From an uncultured Verrucomicrobiales bacterium (GTDB lineage: Bacteria > Verrucomicrobiota > Verrucomicrobiia > Verrucomicrobiales > Akkermansiaceae), in NCBI GenBank assembly GCA_937928735.1, contig CALFVF010000001.1:62001-126000 (forward strand): 64,000 bases of DNA. Direction: 5' to 3'. The notes below the pieces were generated by a model that ran no database searches, was not told the DNA's origin, and saw only the letters and a list, made by a program, of their open reading frames with translations. Position numbers and translations under genes: made by a program. Positions 8,492 through 16,961 of the stretch are shown here, piece by piece. Every line of letters starts with the position of its first letter. Position 1 is the first letter of the stretch.

Positions 8492-9688
8492 CTAGCTCAG
8501 AGAAGCAGGAGCGAAGAGCGAGTCTGTCTCTGCCTCGTAGTCCACACCATCGAGACCAAAGCCGAAGAGCTTAAGAAACTCTTCTTGGTAGCCTGCGAAA
8601 TCACCGAGCTCAGAGAAATTCTCATTGCTCACAGATTCCCAGGATTTAGCAACTGCGGCTTGGATATCCTCGCGCATCTCCCAGTCATCGATACGGATAC
8701 GCCCGGTCTCATCTAACTGAAGGTCATCCCCGTAGAGACGATCACGAAAGAGGCGCTCAATCTGCTCAATACAGCCTTCATGAATCCCCTTAGCTTTCAT
8801 TTCCTTATACAGAATAGAAATATAGAGAGGCACCACAGGAATCGCCGAAGAGGCCTGCGTGACTAGAGCCTTGTTCACCGATACATAGGCACTACCGCCC
8901 TTGCACTCTGTGGCTAACTTAGCACTCAGGCGCGCTGCACTGGCTTCGAGATCTTTCTTCGCACAGCCAATGGTGCCCTCAGTGTAGATCGGCCATGTGA
9001 GCTCGGGGCCAATATAGGAGTAGGCGACAGTCTTTACACCATCAGCAAGGACTCCCGCATCAGCGAGGAGATGGATCCAGAGTTCCCAGTCCTCACCACC
9101 CATCACTTTGATGGTGTGGTCGATTTCTTCCTGAGTGGCCGCTCCTATCGTCACTTCCTCAATCAGACCTTTGTCAGTATTGAGGTTTTTATTGGTGTAC
9201 TCACCACCTGTTGTTTTGAGAACGGACTTGTAGACTTCACCAGTATCAGGGCAGGTGCGGCGCGGTGACGCGAGAGAGTAGACAACGAGATCAATTGGCC
9301 CCATTTCCTCTTGGATGATTTTAAGCGCCGCAGCCTTCATCTCGTGAGAGAAGGCATCTCCATTGAGAGACTTGGCAAATAAACCCTCGGCCTGTGCCGC
9401 CTTCTCAAAAGCCGCTGAATTGTACCAGCCAGCAGAGCCAGGGCGGCGCTCACTCCCAGCTTTTTCAAAAAACAGACCTAGTGTATTCGCACCAGATTGG
9501 AATGCAGGGACGATTCGAGAGGCGAGGCCATAGCCAGTGGAAGAACCGATCACAAGTACGTTCTTAGGGCCATTTTCTAGCTTTGGCTTACTCTTCACAT
9601 AGTCGATTTGATTCTGCACATGAGCTGCACAACCATCAGGGTGAGATGTTGTGCAGATAAATCCGCGGATCTTTGGTTTGACGATCAT
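8492..9688 (-). CDS. fabV: Trans-2-enoyl-CoA/ACP reductase FabV
   Basis: A 398-residue NADH-dependent enoyl reductase of fatty acid synthesis. It starts MIVKPKIRGFICTTSHPDGC, has the Rossmann signature NVLVIGSSTGYGLASR, the YSLASPRR segment, and the active-site Tyr-x8-Lys in WPIYTEGTIGCAKKDLE. Length and motifs match FabV exactly. It probably provides the enoyl-ACP reductase activity of the cell; no other enoyl reductase is in the window. It lies just upstream of tlyA on the same strand. Confidence 0.96.
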   Translation of the reverse strand: MIVKPKIRGFICTTSHPDGCAAHVQNQIDYVKSKPKLENGPKNVLVIGSSTGYGLASRIVPAFQSGANTLGLFFEKAGSERRPGSAGWYNSAAFEKAAQAEGLFAKSLNGDAFSHEMKAAALKIIQEEMGPIDLVVYSLASPRRTCPDTGEVYKSVLKTTGGEYTNKNLNTDKGLIEEVTIGAATQEEIDHTIKVMGGEDWELWIHLLADAGVLADGVKTVAYSYIGPELTWPIYTEGTIGCAKKDLEASAARLSAKLATECKGGSAYVSVNKALVTQASSAIPVVPLYISILYKEMKAKGIHEGCIEQIERLFRDRLYGDDLQLDETGRIRIDDWEMREDIQAAVAKSWESVSNENFSELGDFAGYQEEFLKLFGFGLDGVDYEAETDSLFAPASLS

Positions 9689-9858
9689 GCAGCGAGCGTG
9701 TTCGCAGGCCTAAAAAAGTCAAGATTAGAGGCTCTCTGTGACTCGATAGAGTAAGAACTTAGCCTCAGGGGTAAGATATGGGCGGGTCAGTGTGTCTAGA
9801 GAATAGGGCCTGAGTATCGGGCGTATTTGAAAAAACAAATAAGAACCAAGAACACACT

Positions 9859-10221
9859 ATGAATCTACGTTTCGTTTCCAAAAGAATTCACGCTTATCTC
9901 GACTATCCCGTGGCCGCCAGCTTGATGGTCATGCCAGTACTATTAGGGCTCGGTGAGTCGAATCCACTAGCATTCTGGCTAGCGACTATCACGGGAGTCG
10001 CAGCATTGATCCTAACGGTATTAACAGACCATCACCTAGGGCTGATCCGAGTACTACCCTATGGATTCCACATTGCTGTGGATGCTCTAGTGGGTCTGAC
10101 CTTTGTCTTAGCTCCCACGCTCTTTGGCTTCCAGGGTGCTGATGCACTGTATTACTGGATCAATGGCGCTGCTGTGCTCTGTGTCGTGAGCCTCCATCAG
10201 CCAGAGAAGTGCACGGCGTAA
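9859..10221 (+). CDS. Small membrane protein (SPW-repeat-like)
   Basis: A 120-residue protein with about four membrane helices. It opens with RIHAYLDYP, followed by hydrophobic stretches, a TDHHLGLIRVLPYGFHIAVD motif and APTLFGF. This layout resembles small SPW-repeat/DUF-type membrane proteins of unknown function common in Bacteroidota and Verrucomicrobiota. It is followed by the YHS-protein gene about 130 bp downstream; a 12-bp direct repeat (GAGAGCGAACTC) lies in the gap near 10303 and 10320. No function can be assigned. Confidence 0.7.
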   Translation: MNLRFVSKRIHAYLDYPVAASLMVMPVLLGLGESNPLAFWLATITGVAALILTVLTDHHLGLIRVLPYGFHIAVDALVGLTFVLAPTLFGFQGADALYYWINGAAVLCVVSLHQPEKCTA

Positions 10222-10354
10222 AAAACCACCCACAAATAAAAAATAAAAAAAGTAAATCAGAGGGTAAGAAAAACCACAGCCACTGTGTCTACCCCATAAG
10301 GAGAGCGAACTCATTAAGAGAGCGAACTCTCTGACTCAATCAATAAATATAATC

Positions 10355-10804
10355 ATGAAAAAAATATACGTTCCAATTCTCGCACTACTCTTTAGCGCAA
10401 TCAATGCCTTTGCAGGTGATCTCATTAATGTCTCAGGAGCGAGTGGTATCGCACTCAATGGCTATGACACAGTCGCCTTCTTCACAGAGAAGAAGCCAGT
10501 GCATGGTGACCCAGGTATTTCTATCAAGTATCAAGGTGCTACCTACCTGTTCTCTAGCAAAGAAAATCGTGATAAGTTCGAGTCTGCACCAGCCAAGTAC
10601 GCACCACAGTACGGTGGTTTCTGTGCCTACGGAGCCTCTGTCGGCGCACTCTTCCCAGTGGATGTAGACACATGGCAGGTGAAGAACGGAAAGCTCTACT
10701 TTAATCTCAACCCAGCAATTTTAGAAGCATTTAATAAGGACTTCAAAGGCAACGTCAAGAAAGCAACAGCCAATTGGCCTGACCTAAAGAGTGAGAATAG
10801 TTAG
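10355..10804 (+). CDS. Exported YHS domain protein
   Basis: A 149-residue protein with a clear Sec signal peptide (cleavage probably after NAFA, residue 20). The rest is a YHS domain: IALNGYDTVAFFTEKKPVHGD, YLFSSKENRDKFESAPAKY and APQYGGFCAYGAS. YHS domains are small modules linked to metal-containing proteins; these periplasmic versions have no settled function. It is followed 30 bp later by an ECF sigma factor gene, so the three genes 10355-11777 may be co-expressed. A related protein lies at 14971-15447 on the other strand. Confidence 0.85.
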   Translation: MKKIYVPILALLFSAINAFAGDLINVSGASGIALNGYDTVAFFTEKKPVHGDPGISIKYQGATYLFSSKENRDKFESAPAKYAPQYGGFCAYGASVGALFPVDVDTWQVKNGKLYFNLNPAILEAFNKDFKGNVKKATANWPDLKSENS

Positions 10805-10833
10805 TACGTCTATGGTTTCATACTAATTATTCA

Positions 10834-11541
10834 ATGATGGTGACTTATCCTGTTGCTTTGGGAGGAGAACAGGGTAAGTTGCTTTTGCTGATGGATACTT
10901 GGCAAGATAGATTAGGAGAACATCACCCTGAGCGCTCAGAGGCCATTGTAGAGCTCAGAGCCATACTACTGCGTGGTTTAAAAAGCAGTCTTTCAGGTCG
11001 TCATAGAGAAGACAGTGCCAACTTAGAAGATATAGCACAGAAAGCACTGCTTAAAATTTTAGAAAACCTCGGGACTTATCAAGGCAGAGGTAAGTTCACA
11101 TCATGGGCGCTAGCCATCACAATTCGTGTTGCCTACAATGACATAAGAGCGCGACATTGGAACAATGTATCACTGGATTACCTCAAGGAACAAGCAGGTG
11201 ACTCCATACCAGAAGAGAGTGTCTCAAGTACCTCTCCAGATGTAGAAGCTCAGAAAAAAGACAGTCTAGAGCTGGTTCGTCGTATGATACAAACAGATCT
11301 CACAACACGGCAGCAAGACGTCTTACTTGCAGCACTCAATGGGATGCCACAAGAAGAGATAGCGAGTCAGATGGGAACGAACAGAAATAATGTCTACAAA
11401 TTGTTTCACGATGGGCGAAAAGCCCTAAAGCGTGCTATGGAACAAAGGGGCTATAGCAGAGATATGCTCTACGACTCACCAGATACCGGGACATATGATC
11501 AGACATACGCCCAGACATATGTAGAAGGGGGGCACTCATGA
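10834..11541 (+). CDS. ECF-type RNA polymerase sigma factor
   Basis: A 235-residue sigma-70 family protein. Region 2 is ANLEDIAQKALLKILENLGTYQGRGKFTSWALAI (about residues 66-100) and region 4 is LTTRQQDVLLAALNGMPQEEIASQMGTNRNNVYKLFHDGRKALKRAM (about 152-200). Region 4 ends in a long tail with a Tyr/Asp/Thr-rich stretch. Its TGA overlaps the ATG of the next gene (ATGA at 11538-11541), so the two are translationally coupled. Its regulon is unknown. Confidence 0.88.
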   Translation: MMVTYPVALGGEQGKLLLLMDTWQDRLGEHHPERSEAIVELRAILLRGLKSSLSGRHREDSANLEDIAQKALLKILENLGTYQGRGKFTSWALAITIRVAYNDIRARHWNNVSLDYLKEQAGDSIPEESVSSTSPDVEAQKKDSLELVRRMIQTDLTTRQQDVLLAALNGMPQEEIASQMGTNRNNVYKLFHDGRKALKRAMEQRGYSRDMLYDSPDTGTYDQTYAQTYVEGGHS

Positions 11542-11777
11542 ATGTATCTGACCAACAAGCAGAGATCGTCAAGAGCTTACTTAAGATCACAAGAGAAGAA
11601 GAGCTTAACTGCAATGAACTCCTCGAAGTGATCGGAGAGTACGCAGAAAAAAAACTCAGCGGACAACCCATCGACAAGACTCTAGAACCCGTAGAGCACC
11701 ATCTCGGTCTATGCCGCGAATGCGAAGAAGAGTACGAAGCCCTCTGCAAGGCACTACAGGATATAGAGAATCTTTGA
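11538..11777 (+). CDS. Small zinc-finger anti-sigma-like protein
   Basis: A 79-residue soluble protein with a His-x3-Cys-x2-Cys motif (HHLGLCREC, about residues 53-61) as in zinc-binding anti-sigma domains. It lacks a membrane helix, so it is only the cytoplasmic anti-sigma part. Coupled by a 4-nt overlap to the ECF sigma gene, it most likely restrains that sigma factor. The pairing is strongly suggested by position; the signal sensed is unknown. Confidence 0.72.
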   Translation: MNVSDQQAEIVKSLLKITREEELNCNELLEVIGEYAEKKLSGQPIDKTLEPVEHHLGLCRECEEEYEALCKALQDIENL

Positions 11778-12269
11778 ACGTGATTGGTACGACAGGTTAA
11801 TGCGTGAAGACGTGTGAAGAGGGATTAACTTGACTGCGCATAGGGAGGGTTGAATCTCATTAGAGTTTTAATTCCCACTTCCTAAAGTGGCACTGCATGT
11901 GTCGGTTTGTATAGATGGAGCGCGTTCATCTGCCTGATAAGGTATGGGCGAGCTTCCTGAAGCAGTTTTTCTATCAATGAAGAGTGAGTGGGGGTAGAAG
12001 TGATTGCTATTATAATTACACTGTGTTTACATTGTAATTAGTTGAATTTGTTTTATTTGTTCATGTTAGTTTTTAACTTAAGTTTGGAGTCGTTTGTTAG
12101 GTTGAAAATAAGATTTGATTTAAAATGTCTTTTTGTTGTAATTTATTGTTGGTGAGTGATTTGTGATTGCATGTTTTTAACAAGCCCCGTAATAATCCCG
12201 TAAAAATATGCAATAATAGCGTAATAATGGTGTATTTAAACGTATTTCATACTATTTTCGCTACAAGAA
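11778..12269. other. Intergenic region without a convincing gene, AT-rich in its second half
   Basis: About 490 bp between the anti-sigma gene and the tmRNA terminator. From about 12000 to 12260 the composition becomes markedly A/T-rich, with runs of T and alternating TTGTAATT-like sequence. I see no open frame of useful length, no tRNA and no repeat of the 156-bp family. It may be a decayed insertion next to ssrA, but no att duplication was found. Confidence 0.5.
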
Positions 12270-12303
12270 AAAACCCTCATAACCGTTTGGTTATGAGGGT
12301 TTT
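12270..12303. terminator. Rho-independent terminator downstream of ssrA (bidirectional form)
   Basis: A perfect 15-bp stem (12270-12284 with 12289-12303) with loop GTTT; A-tract on one side and T-tract on the other. It ends the minus-strand tmRNA transcript 26 bp after its CCA end and could also stop transcripts arriving from the left. Confidence 0.85.
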
Positions 12304-12328
12304 ATATCTAATTTCGTGTTGATTTAGA

Positions 12329-12689
12329 TGGTGGAGGCGAGGGGAGTCGAACCCCTGTCCTAGATCTTTTTCACACAAGCTTCTACATGTTTAGTCACTA
12401 GTTTGTTTTAGGAGGTTCCTAGTCTAATGACGCCTTGGAACGACCGGTTGCCCTGTTTCATCTCATTTCGCCTCGCGGACACCCCGACTTGAAACCAGCC
12501 TACATGGTTGTTATAGCGGCGGATCCTTGGTAGGCATCAGATCGGCGGCTTCGCTAGCAATTAAGCAGCGAGTGCGAGCTCGTTAGAGTCTGCAATTATT
12601 TGTTTTGAACGGCTTTTTTAAGAGGCCAACCGATCAACCTCTACATGCTGCCAGTGTTTCCAACATCCAGTCGAAACCAAGGCGCCCCC
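12329..12689 (-). ncRNA. ssrA: tmRNA (ribosome rescue RNA)
   Basis: A 361-nt minus-strand RNA. The 5' end GGGGGCG pairs with CGCCUCC before the encoded ACCA 3' end (12329), forming the tRNA-like acceptor stem with one G-U pair. The T-arm sequence with UCGA is at 12345-12356 (GGGGUUCGACUCCCC on the RNA). The 5' side has the typical GGUUUCGACUGGAU segment. The tag frame at 12561-12593 reads ADSNELALAA then TAA, the expected ending for a degradation tag. tmRNA with SmpB frees stalled ribosomes. Upstream (12690-12728) are two short palindromes, ATTGTAT/ATACAAT and AGAGACA/TGTCTCT, over the likely promoter. Confidence 0.96.
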
Positions 12690-12835
12690 ATTGTATATGA
12701 TACAATGTTTAGAGACATTGCTGTCTCTGTGGGTAGGGCCGTAGTATTCACTTGTTTGGGGATTTTGCCAATAATAAATACGTGTTGATTTTGTAAGCCC
12801 TTGCTTTCGGGGAGGATATTTTCTAGGTCAGTGGC

Positions 12836-13915
12836 ATGCCAACTCTACACGTGAATCTGGGGCAGCGCTCCTATGATGTGATTTGTGAATATGGAATGAT
12901 CTCTCAGGCTGGTGAGGAGATTCAGAAATTAGGACTAAAGGGGAAATGTGCGCTCATTACAGATGAGACTGTGTATAGTCTGTATGGTGGAGATTTAGTG
13001 AAGAACCTAGAGTCTGTGGGCTATAGGGTTTCTGTGCATGTCGTTCCTGCTGGTGAGGCGAGTAAATCACTTAGTCATGTGGAACTGCTCTGCCGAGAAA
13101 TGACTCAGGCGAGACATGATAGGCAGTCCTTTGTGGTGGCTCTGGGGGGTGGTGTTGTTGGTGATTTAGCGGGTTTTGTGGCGTCTGTGTTTTACCGAGG
13201 TGTGCCCTTTGTGCAGATACCGACAACGATTGTGTCACTTGTGGATTCTTCTGTGGGTGGTAAGACGGGGGTGAATCTTGCTGAGGGGAAGAACTTGGTG
13301 GGTGCCTTTCACCAGCCTCGACTTGTTCTGGCGGATCCAGGGACTTTGAGCACATTGGCGCCTAGAGAGTATAGGGAAGGCTATGCGGAGGTGATCAAGC
13401 ACGCGGTGATTCGAGATGCGGAGATGCTCTCGGAACTCGAAGCACTTGATCCAGAGAATAAACAGCCACCTGCGAGTCTGATTGCGCGCAATATTGCGAT
13501 TAAGGCTCGTGTGGTTGAGGAGGATGAGCAGGAGAGAAGCGGTACGAGGGCATTACTGAACTTCGGCCATACGATTGGTCACGGCATTGAGGCTTCTGTG
13601 CCCTATGGTTCGCTGCTGCATGGTGAGGCGATTTCTCTGGGTATTGTGGCTGCTCTTCGTTTATCAAAGCAGTTTGCAGGACTTAGTGAGCCCTCTGTGC
13701 AGAGAGTTGTGGATTTGCTGCAAAAATTTGAGTTGCCCGTGCAGCTACCTGAGGCTGTGTCGACGCAAACAGTCCTTGAGAAGCTCCAGAGGGATAAGAA
13801 GTTCAGTGCTGGGCAGATTCAATTCATTCTGCTCAAGGAACTGGGCTCGGCCTTCGTTTCCTCTGAGGTGGCTCAGTCAGATTTGCATGATGCGACAGAG
13901 TCTCTGAGAGACTAG
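12836..13915 (+). CDS. aroB: 3-dehydroquinate synthase
   Basis: A 359-residue enzyme of the shikimate pathway that cyclises DAHP to 3-dehydroquinate using NAD and a divalent metal. Motifs are intact: GGGVVGDLAGFVASVFYRG (NAD region), PTTIVSLVDSSVGGKTGVN, the metal-binding EVIKHAVI, NFGHTIGHGIEA and HGEAISLG. Length is normal. It stands alone; a copy of the 156-bp repeat begins 24 bp after its stop codon. Confidence 0.97.
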   Translation: MPTLHVNLGQRSYDVICEYGMISQAGEEIQKLGLKGKCALITDETVYSLYGGDLVKNLESVGYRVSVHVVPAGEASKSLSHVELLCREMTQARHDRQSFVVALGGGVVGDLAGFVASVFYRGVPFVQIPTTIVSLVDSSVGGKTGVNLAEGKNLVGAFHQPRLVLADPGTLSTLAPREYREGYAEVIKHAVIRDAEMLSELEALDPENKQPPASLIARNIAIKARVVEEDEQERSGTRALLNFGHTIGHGIEASVPYGSLLHGEAISLGIVAALRLSKQFAGLSEPSVQRVVDLLQKFELPVQLPEAVSTQTVLEKLQRDKKFSAGQIQFILLKELGSAFVSSEVAQSDLHDATESLRD

Positions 13916-13939
13916 TTTGTGGATCTCTGTCTGTTTGAG

Positions 13940-14101
13940 TTATACCAACTCAAAAAACTATCTGGTAGAATTCGCTGGATATTTGACGAGATGTCATCGT
14001 TGTCACTCATCGGAGATGCTCGCATCACCGGTGGGTTCCGCCTTGATCTCCCACCAAATCTCTTCGTGCCTTCTACCAGTTAGTTTTCCTCATTGGTATT
14101 A
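13940..14101 (+). mobile_element. 156-bp palindromic MITE-like element, copy 1
   Basis: Core 13943-14098 begins TACC and ends GGTA and is flanked by TTA on both sides (13940-13942, 14099-14101), a 3-bp target duplication. Imperfect terminal inverted repeats of about 28 bp include AACTATCTGGTAGAA at the left and its near-complement TTCTACCAGTTAGTT at the right. Inside, ACTCATCGG (14005-14013) can pair with CCGGTGGGT (14028-14036) by G-U wobbles around the inner hairpin GATG-CTCG-CATC. No coding capacity. Same orientation as the copies at 39945 and 46115. Confidence 0.85.
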
Positions 14102-14116
14102 GATCTCGCCTAGTAC

Positions 14117-14803
14117 TTAATAGACGGGTGGCTCGATGAGCTCGTCACCGACTTCCACTCCTGAGCCTTCTGGGAAGGAGCCTTTCACTGGGTTGGCGAT
14201 CGCGTTTTTCGCATCTGCGATGTACTGTACTTCGAGCCTGCCGATCACACCGTCTCCACGACGCACTGTGAGTACGCTGCCTTGGGTGACTAGGTCGAGC
14301 TCTTTGATCTCGATGACCGCGAAGTTTCCGTCTGTATTCCACTCGACGACAACGGCTTTGAGCAGGGCGTTTTTAATGAACTGAATGCGGTCAATCTGTT
14401 TTCTCTCTTCTCGGCGTAGTGTGGGGTCAGCTGTGTCAGTCTGGGCGGTGTTGGCCTCAGCAACAGCTGCTAATTGTTTGATTTTATCTTTGAGCGCTTG
14501 AATTTCTGTTTCTTGCTCAATCTCTATAGGTGTGGTGGGAGTTAGTGGGTGTGGCTGGTCTGGTGAGGTATAGCTAATCGTGGGCTGAGAGCTCGAAAGT
14601 GGGGCTGCAGAGTGATGGTTTGTGCTGTGTGGGGTAGAGCGTAACTCTGCGAGTTCGCTAGTGAGGCGTTGGTAGTCTTTTTTGAGTTGTGTAATCTCAT
14701 CAGAACGATCGGGTTCACCTTGTTGCATAAGGCCAAATGAGCCCGCTAATGCGAGGATCAATAAACCGAATGTAGCAATGAGAAGAAATTTCATCGTATT
14801 CAT
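14117..14803 (-). CDS. Membrane-anchored coiled-coil protein, unknown function
   Basis: About 228 residues from ATG 14803; an earlier in-frame ATG at 14836 would add 11 residues without improving the signal. One N-terminal hydrophobic segment (FLLIATFGLLILALAGSFG) anchors it, followed by heptad-like Glu/Lys/Leu stretches (about residues 30-55 and 95-125) separated by a Ser/Thr/Pro/His linker. The C-terminal 90 residues form a compact domain (VVVEWNTDGNFAVIEIKELDLVTQGSVLTVRRGDGVIGRLEV) that resembles small beta-rich domains found in PVC bacteria. No family name or function is recognised. Confidence 0.65.
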   Translation of the reverse strand: MNTMKFLLIATFGLLILALAGSFGLMQQGEPDRSDEITQLKKDYQRLTSELAELRSTPHSTNHHSAAPLSSSQPTISYTSPDQPHPLTPTTPIEIEQETEIQALKDKIKQLAAVAEANTAQTDTADPTLRREERKQIDRIQFIKNALLKAVVVEWNTDGNFAVIEIKELDLVTQGSVLTVRRGDGVIGRLEVQYIADAKNAIANPVKGSFPEGSGVEVGDELIEPPVY

Positions 14804-14881
14804 GGGACAATGTGTAGAAAATTTCAGAGGATTCAAAAGAACAAAGTGAATCGGCCTCAGGATTTATCTCGGTATATATAA

Positions 14882-14920
14882 ACAAAAAAGAGGGTAGAGC
14901 CACCACTGCTCTACCCTCTT
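14882..14920 (-). terminator. Rho-independent terminator of the YHS gene
   Basis: A 13-bp perfect stem (14888-14900 with 14908-14920), 7-nt loop, followed on the minus strand by a T-tract (CTTTTTTGTTT). It lies 50 bp after the stop codon of the minus-strand YHS gene at 14971. Confidence 0.85.
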
Positions 14921-14970
14921 CTAACGCTGATCTCTTGCCCGAGAGATCAAATTGGTTGTAATGAGAAATC

Positions 14971-15447
14971 TTAGTTGGTGAGTTTTGCCCACTCAGCATC
15001 TGCGGCTGCTATCTGGGCTTGATCTTGGCCTTTATTCCATTTTTTCAGGGTGTTTCCTAGTACAGGAGTGTCAAAGAAGAGGTAGAGTTTTTGATCGATG
15101 ATTTTAAATCGTTTTGGGTCGATTTTCACTTTGCCCCCTCCCTTTGCTAGGGCGTAGGCACACCAGCCTCCGTACTGGGGCTCATATTTTGATGGGTTTT
15201 TCTTAAAACTGTCTAGATTGGAAGCTGATGTGAAGTAGTAGGTGATTCCCTTGTGATTATGCGAAATCTTTGCATTTCCTTTTTGTGCATCTCCTTGAGT
15301 GAAGTAAGCCACTGGGTCATAGCCTTGTAGGGCGACGCCTTTTTTCATGTTGTAGTGATTGATTCGTGCTTCTTTTGTCTCGGCATTTAAAAAGCCTGCG
15401 GAGAAGCTAAAACTTAGTAGTAAGAATAATAGATGAATTCGAGTCAT
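14971..15447 (-). CDS. Exported YHS domain protein
   Basis: 158 residues with a Sec signal peptide (cleavage near FLNA, residue 22) and one YHS domain: GVALQGYDPVAYFTQGDAQKG, YYFTSASNLDSFKKNPSKY, PQYGGWCAYALAKGG. It is a paralogue of the protein at 10355-10804. It is divergent from the FAD oxidoreductase gene at 15587 across a 140-bp gap that should hold both promoters. Function unknown; a metal-related role is only suggested by the domain. Confidence 0.83.
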   Translation of the reverse strand: MTRIHLLFLLLSFSFSAGFLNAETKEARINHYNMKKGVALQGYDPVAYFTQGDAQKGNAKISHNHKGITYYFTSASNLDSFKKNPSKYEPQYGGWCAYALAKGGGKVKIDPKRFKIIDQKLYLFFDTPVLGNTLKKWNKGQDQAQIAAADAEWAKLTN

Positions 15448-15586
15448 GGGTGTTATTATGTCGTTGTTAAGAGCTAGAAATATGAGTTTCTAAGGGGGCC
15501 GTCTATTCCTTGGAAATAGGAAATAAAAAATTGACGGTTTGGGAATATTTGAATTTATACTACACTCGTAGTGAAAGAAGTTTAAT

Positions 15587-16957
15587 ATGGCAACTCAACC
15601 AATAATTATCATAGGAAATGGAGTGGCTGGTGCCACTGCGGCAAGGGAGATCAGGAAGAGGATGTCAGAGGTTCCTATTCTCATGATTTCCGGGGAGACT
15701 GAGCTGCACTATTCACGCACAGCTTTGATGTATGTCTTTATGGGGCATATGAATTTTGAAGATACAGAGGCTTATTCGCGTGACTTTTGGCGTAAAAATC
15801 GAATTGAGCTCAAGCAAGCATGGGTGACTTCCATACGTGGGGAAGACAAAGCGATTGAGCTTGAGAATGGTGAGGTACTTGAGTATAGTGAATTGATTTT
15901 AGCCACTGGCTCCATTCCTAACAAATTTGGCTGGCCAGGGCAAGATCTGCCAGGAGCTCAGGGGTTATACTCCAAACAAGATTTGGAGGAAGTTGAGGAA
16001 AGTGCAAAGACTGCCAAGCACGCAGTACTTGTTGGAGGTGGACTCATTGGTGTGGAAATGGCAGAAATGCTTATTAGTCGTGGTATAGGTGTCACCTTTC
16101 TTGTTAGGGAGAAGAATTTTTGGGGGAGTGTTCTGCCGTTTGAGGAGTCTCGAATGGTCGGGAAGCACATTTTAGAGCATCACATTGATCTTCGTTATGA
16201 GGACGAGCTTGTTGAAATTGTCGCTGGAGACAATGGTCGCGTAGCGAAAGTGCTGACAAAGAAGGGGAAAGAAATCCCTTGTGAAATTGTCGGGCTCACA
16301 GCAGGTGTCCGACCAAATATTGATTGGCTAAGAGACACAGAGGGTCTTGAACTTGGACGTGGTATAAAAGTCGACCACTACTTTAGAACCTCAATGCCTA
16401 ATGTATGGAGTATTGGAGACTGTGCAGAATTTACAGAGCCTCTTCCGGGACGCCGTCCAATCGAGCAAGTTTGGTACACTGGTAAGATGCAGGCTACTTT
16501 CCTGGCAGAAACTCTCAGTGGAAATGAGCGTGAGTACTCACCTGGAATCTGGTGGAACTCAGCGAAGTTCTTTGACATCGAGTATCAGACCTATGGAGTT
16601 GTCATGCCAAAGCCCAAGGAGGGCGAGGAAGTCTTCTTTTGGGAAGACCAAGAGCGTAAGCTCTCTTTTCGCGTGCACTTTGAGACAGCATCGCGCGCTG
16701 TCACTGGTGTGAATGTATTTGGCCTCAGGCACAGACACCAAGTCTGGGAGCACTGGATTAGTGAGAAAACACCAGTGACAGAAGTACTCGAACGCCTCCC
16801 AGAGGCTAATTTTGACCCTGAGTTCTTCCGCCAGGTTGAACCAGAAATTTTAGAAAAATGGAACACGCAACACCCAGACCAACAAGTGAAAGCCGCACCA
16901 GCTGCGAAAAAAGGACTGTTCTCGCAATTACTCAAAACTCTTAACATAACTAGCTAA
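15587..16957 (+). CDS. FAD-dependent NAD(P)H oxidoreductase
   Basis: A 456-residue flavoprotein of the pyridine nucleotide-disulphide oxidoreductase class without redox cysteines. The FAD site IIGNGVAGATAAREIRKR is at the N-terminus, the NAD site VLVGGGLIGVEMAEML near residue 147, and the second FAD motif VWSIGDCAEF near 273. This arrangement is that of rubredoxin/ferredoxin or nitrite-reductase-type reductases. The C-terminal 100 residues end in an Ala/Lys linker. Its stop is 4 bp before the start of the membrane Fe-S protein gene, so the two probably form one electron-transfer unit. Partner and physiological substrate are unknown. Confidence 0.85.
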   Translation: MATQPIIIIGNGVAGATAAREIRKRMSEVPILMISGETELHYSRTALMYVFMGHMNFEDTEAYSRDFWRKNRIELKQAWVTSIRGEDKAIELENGEVLEYSELILATGSIPNKFGWPGQDLPGAQGLYSKQDLEEVEESAKTAKHAVLVGGGLIGVEMAEMLISRGIGVTFLVREKNFWGSVLPFEESRMVGKHILEHHIDLRYEDELVEIVAGDNGRVAKVLTKKGKEIPCEIVGLTAGVRPNIDWLRDTEGLELGRGIKVDHYFRTSMPNVWSIGDCAEFTEPLPGRRPIEQVWYTGKMQATFLAETLSGNEREYSPGIWWNSAKFFDIEYQTYGVVMPKPKEGEEVFFWEDQERKLSFRVHFETASRAVTGVNVFGLRHRHQVWEHWISEKTPVTEVLERLPEANFDPEFFRQVEPEILEKWNTQHPDQQVKAAPAAKKGLFSQLLKTLNITS

Positions 16958-16961
16958 TTCC

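Noticed and set aside
11778-12269. Genomic island inserted at ssrA
   Set aside because: The AT-rich stretch next to tmRNA looked like a possible integration footprint, but there is no integrase gene and no duplicate of the ssrA 3' end.
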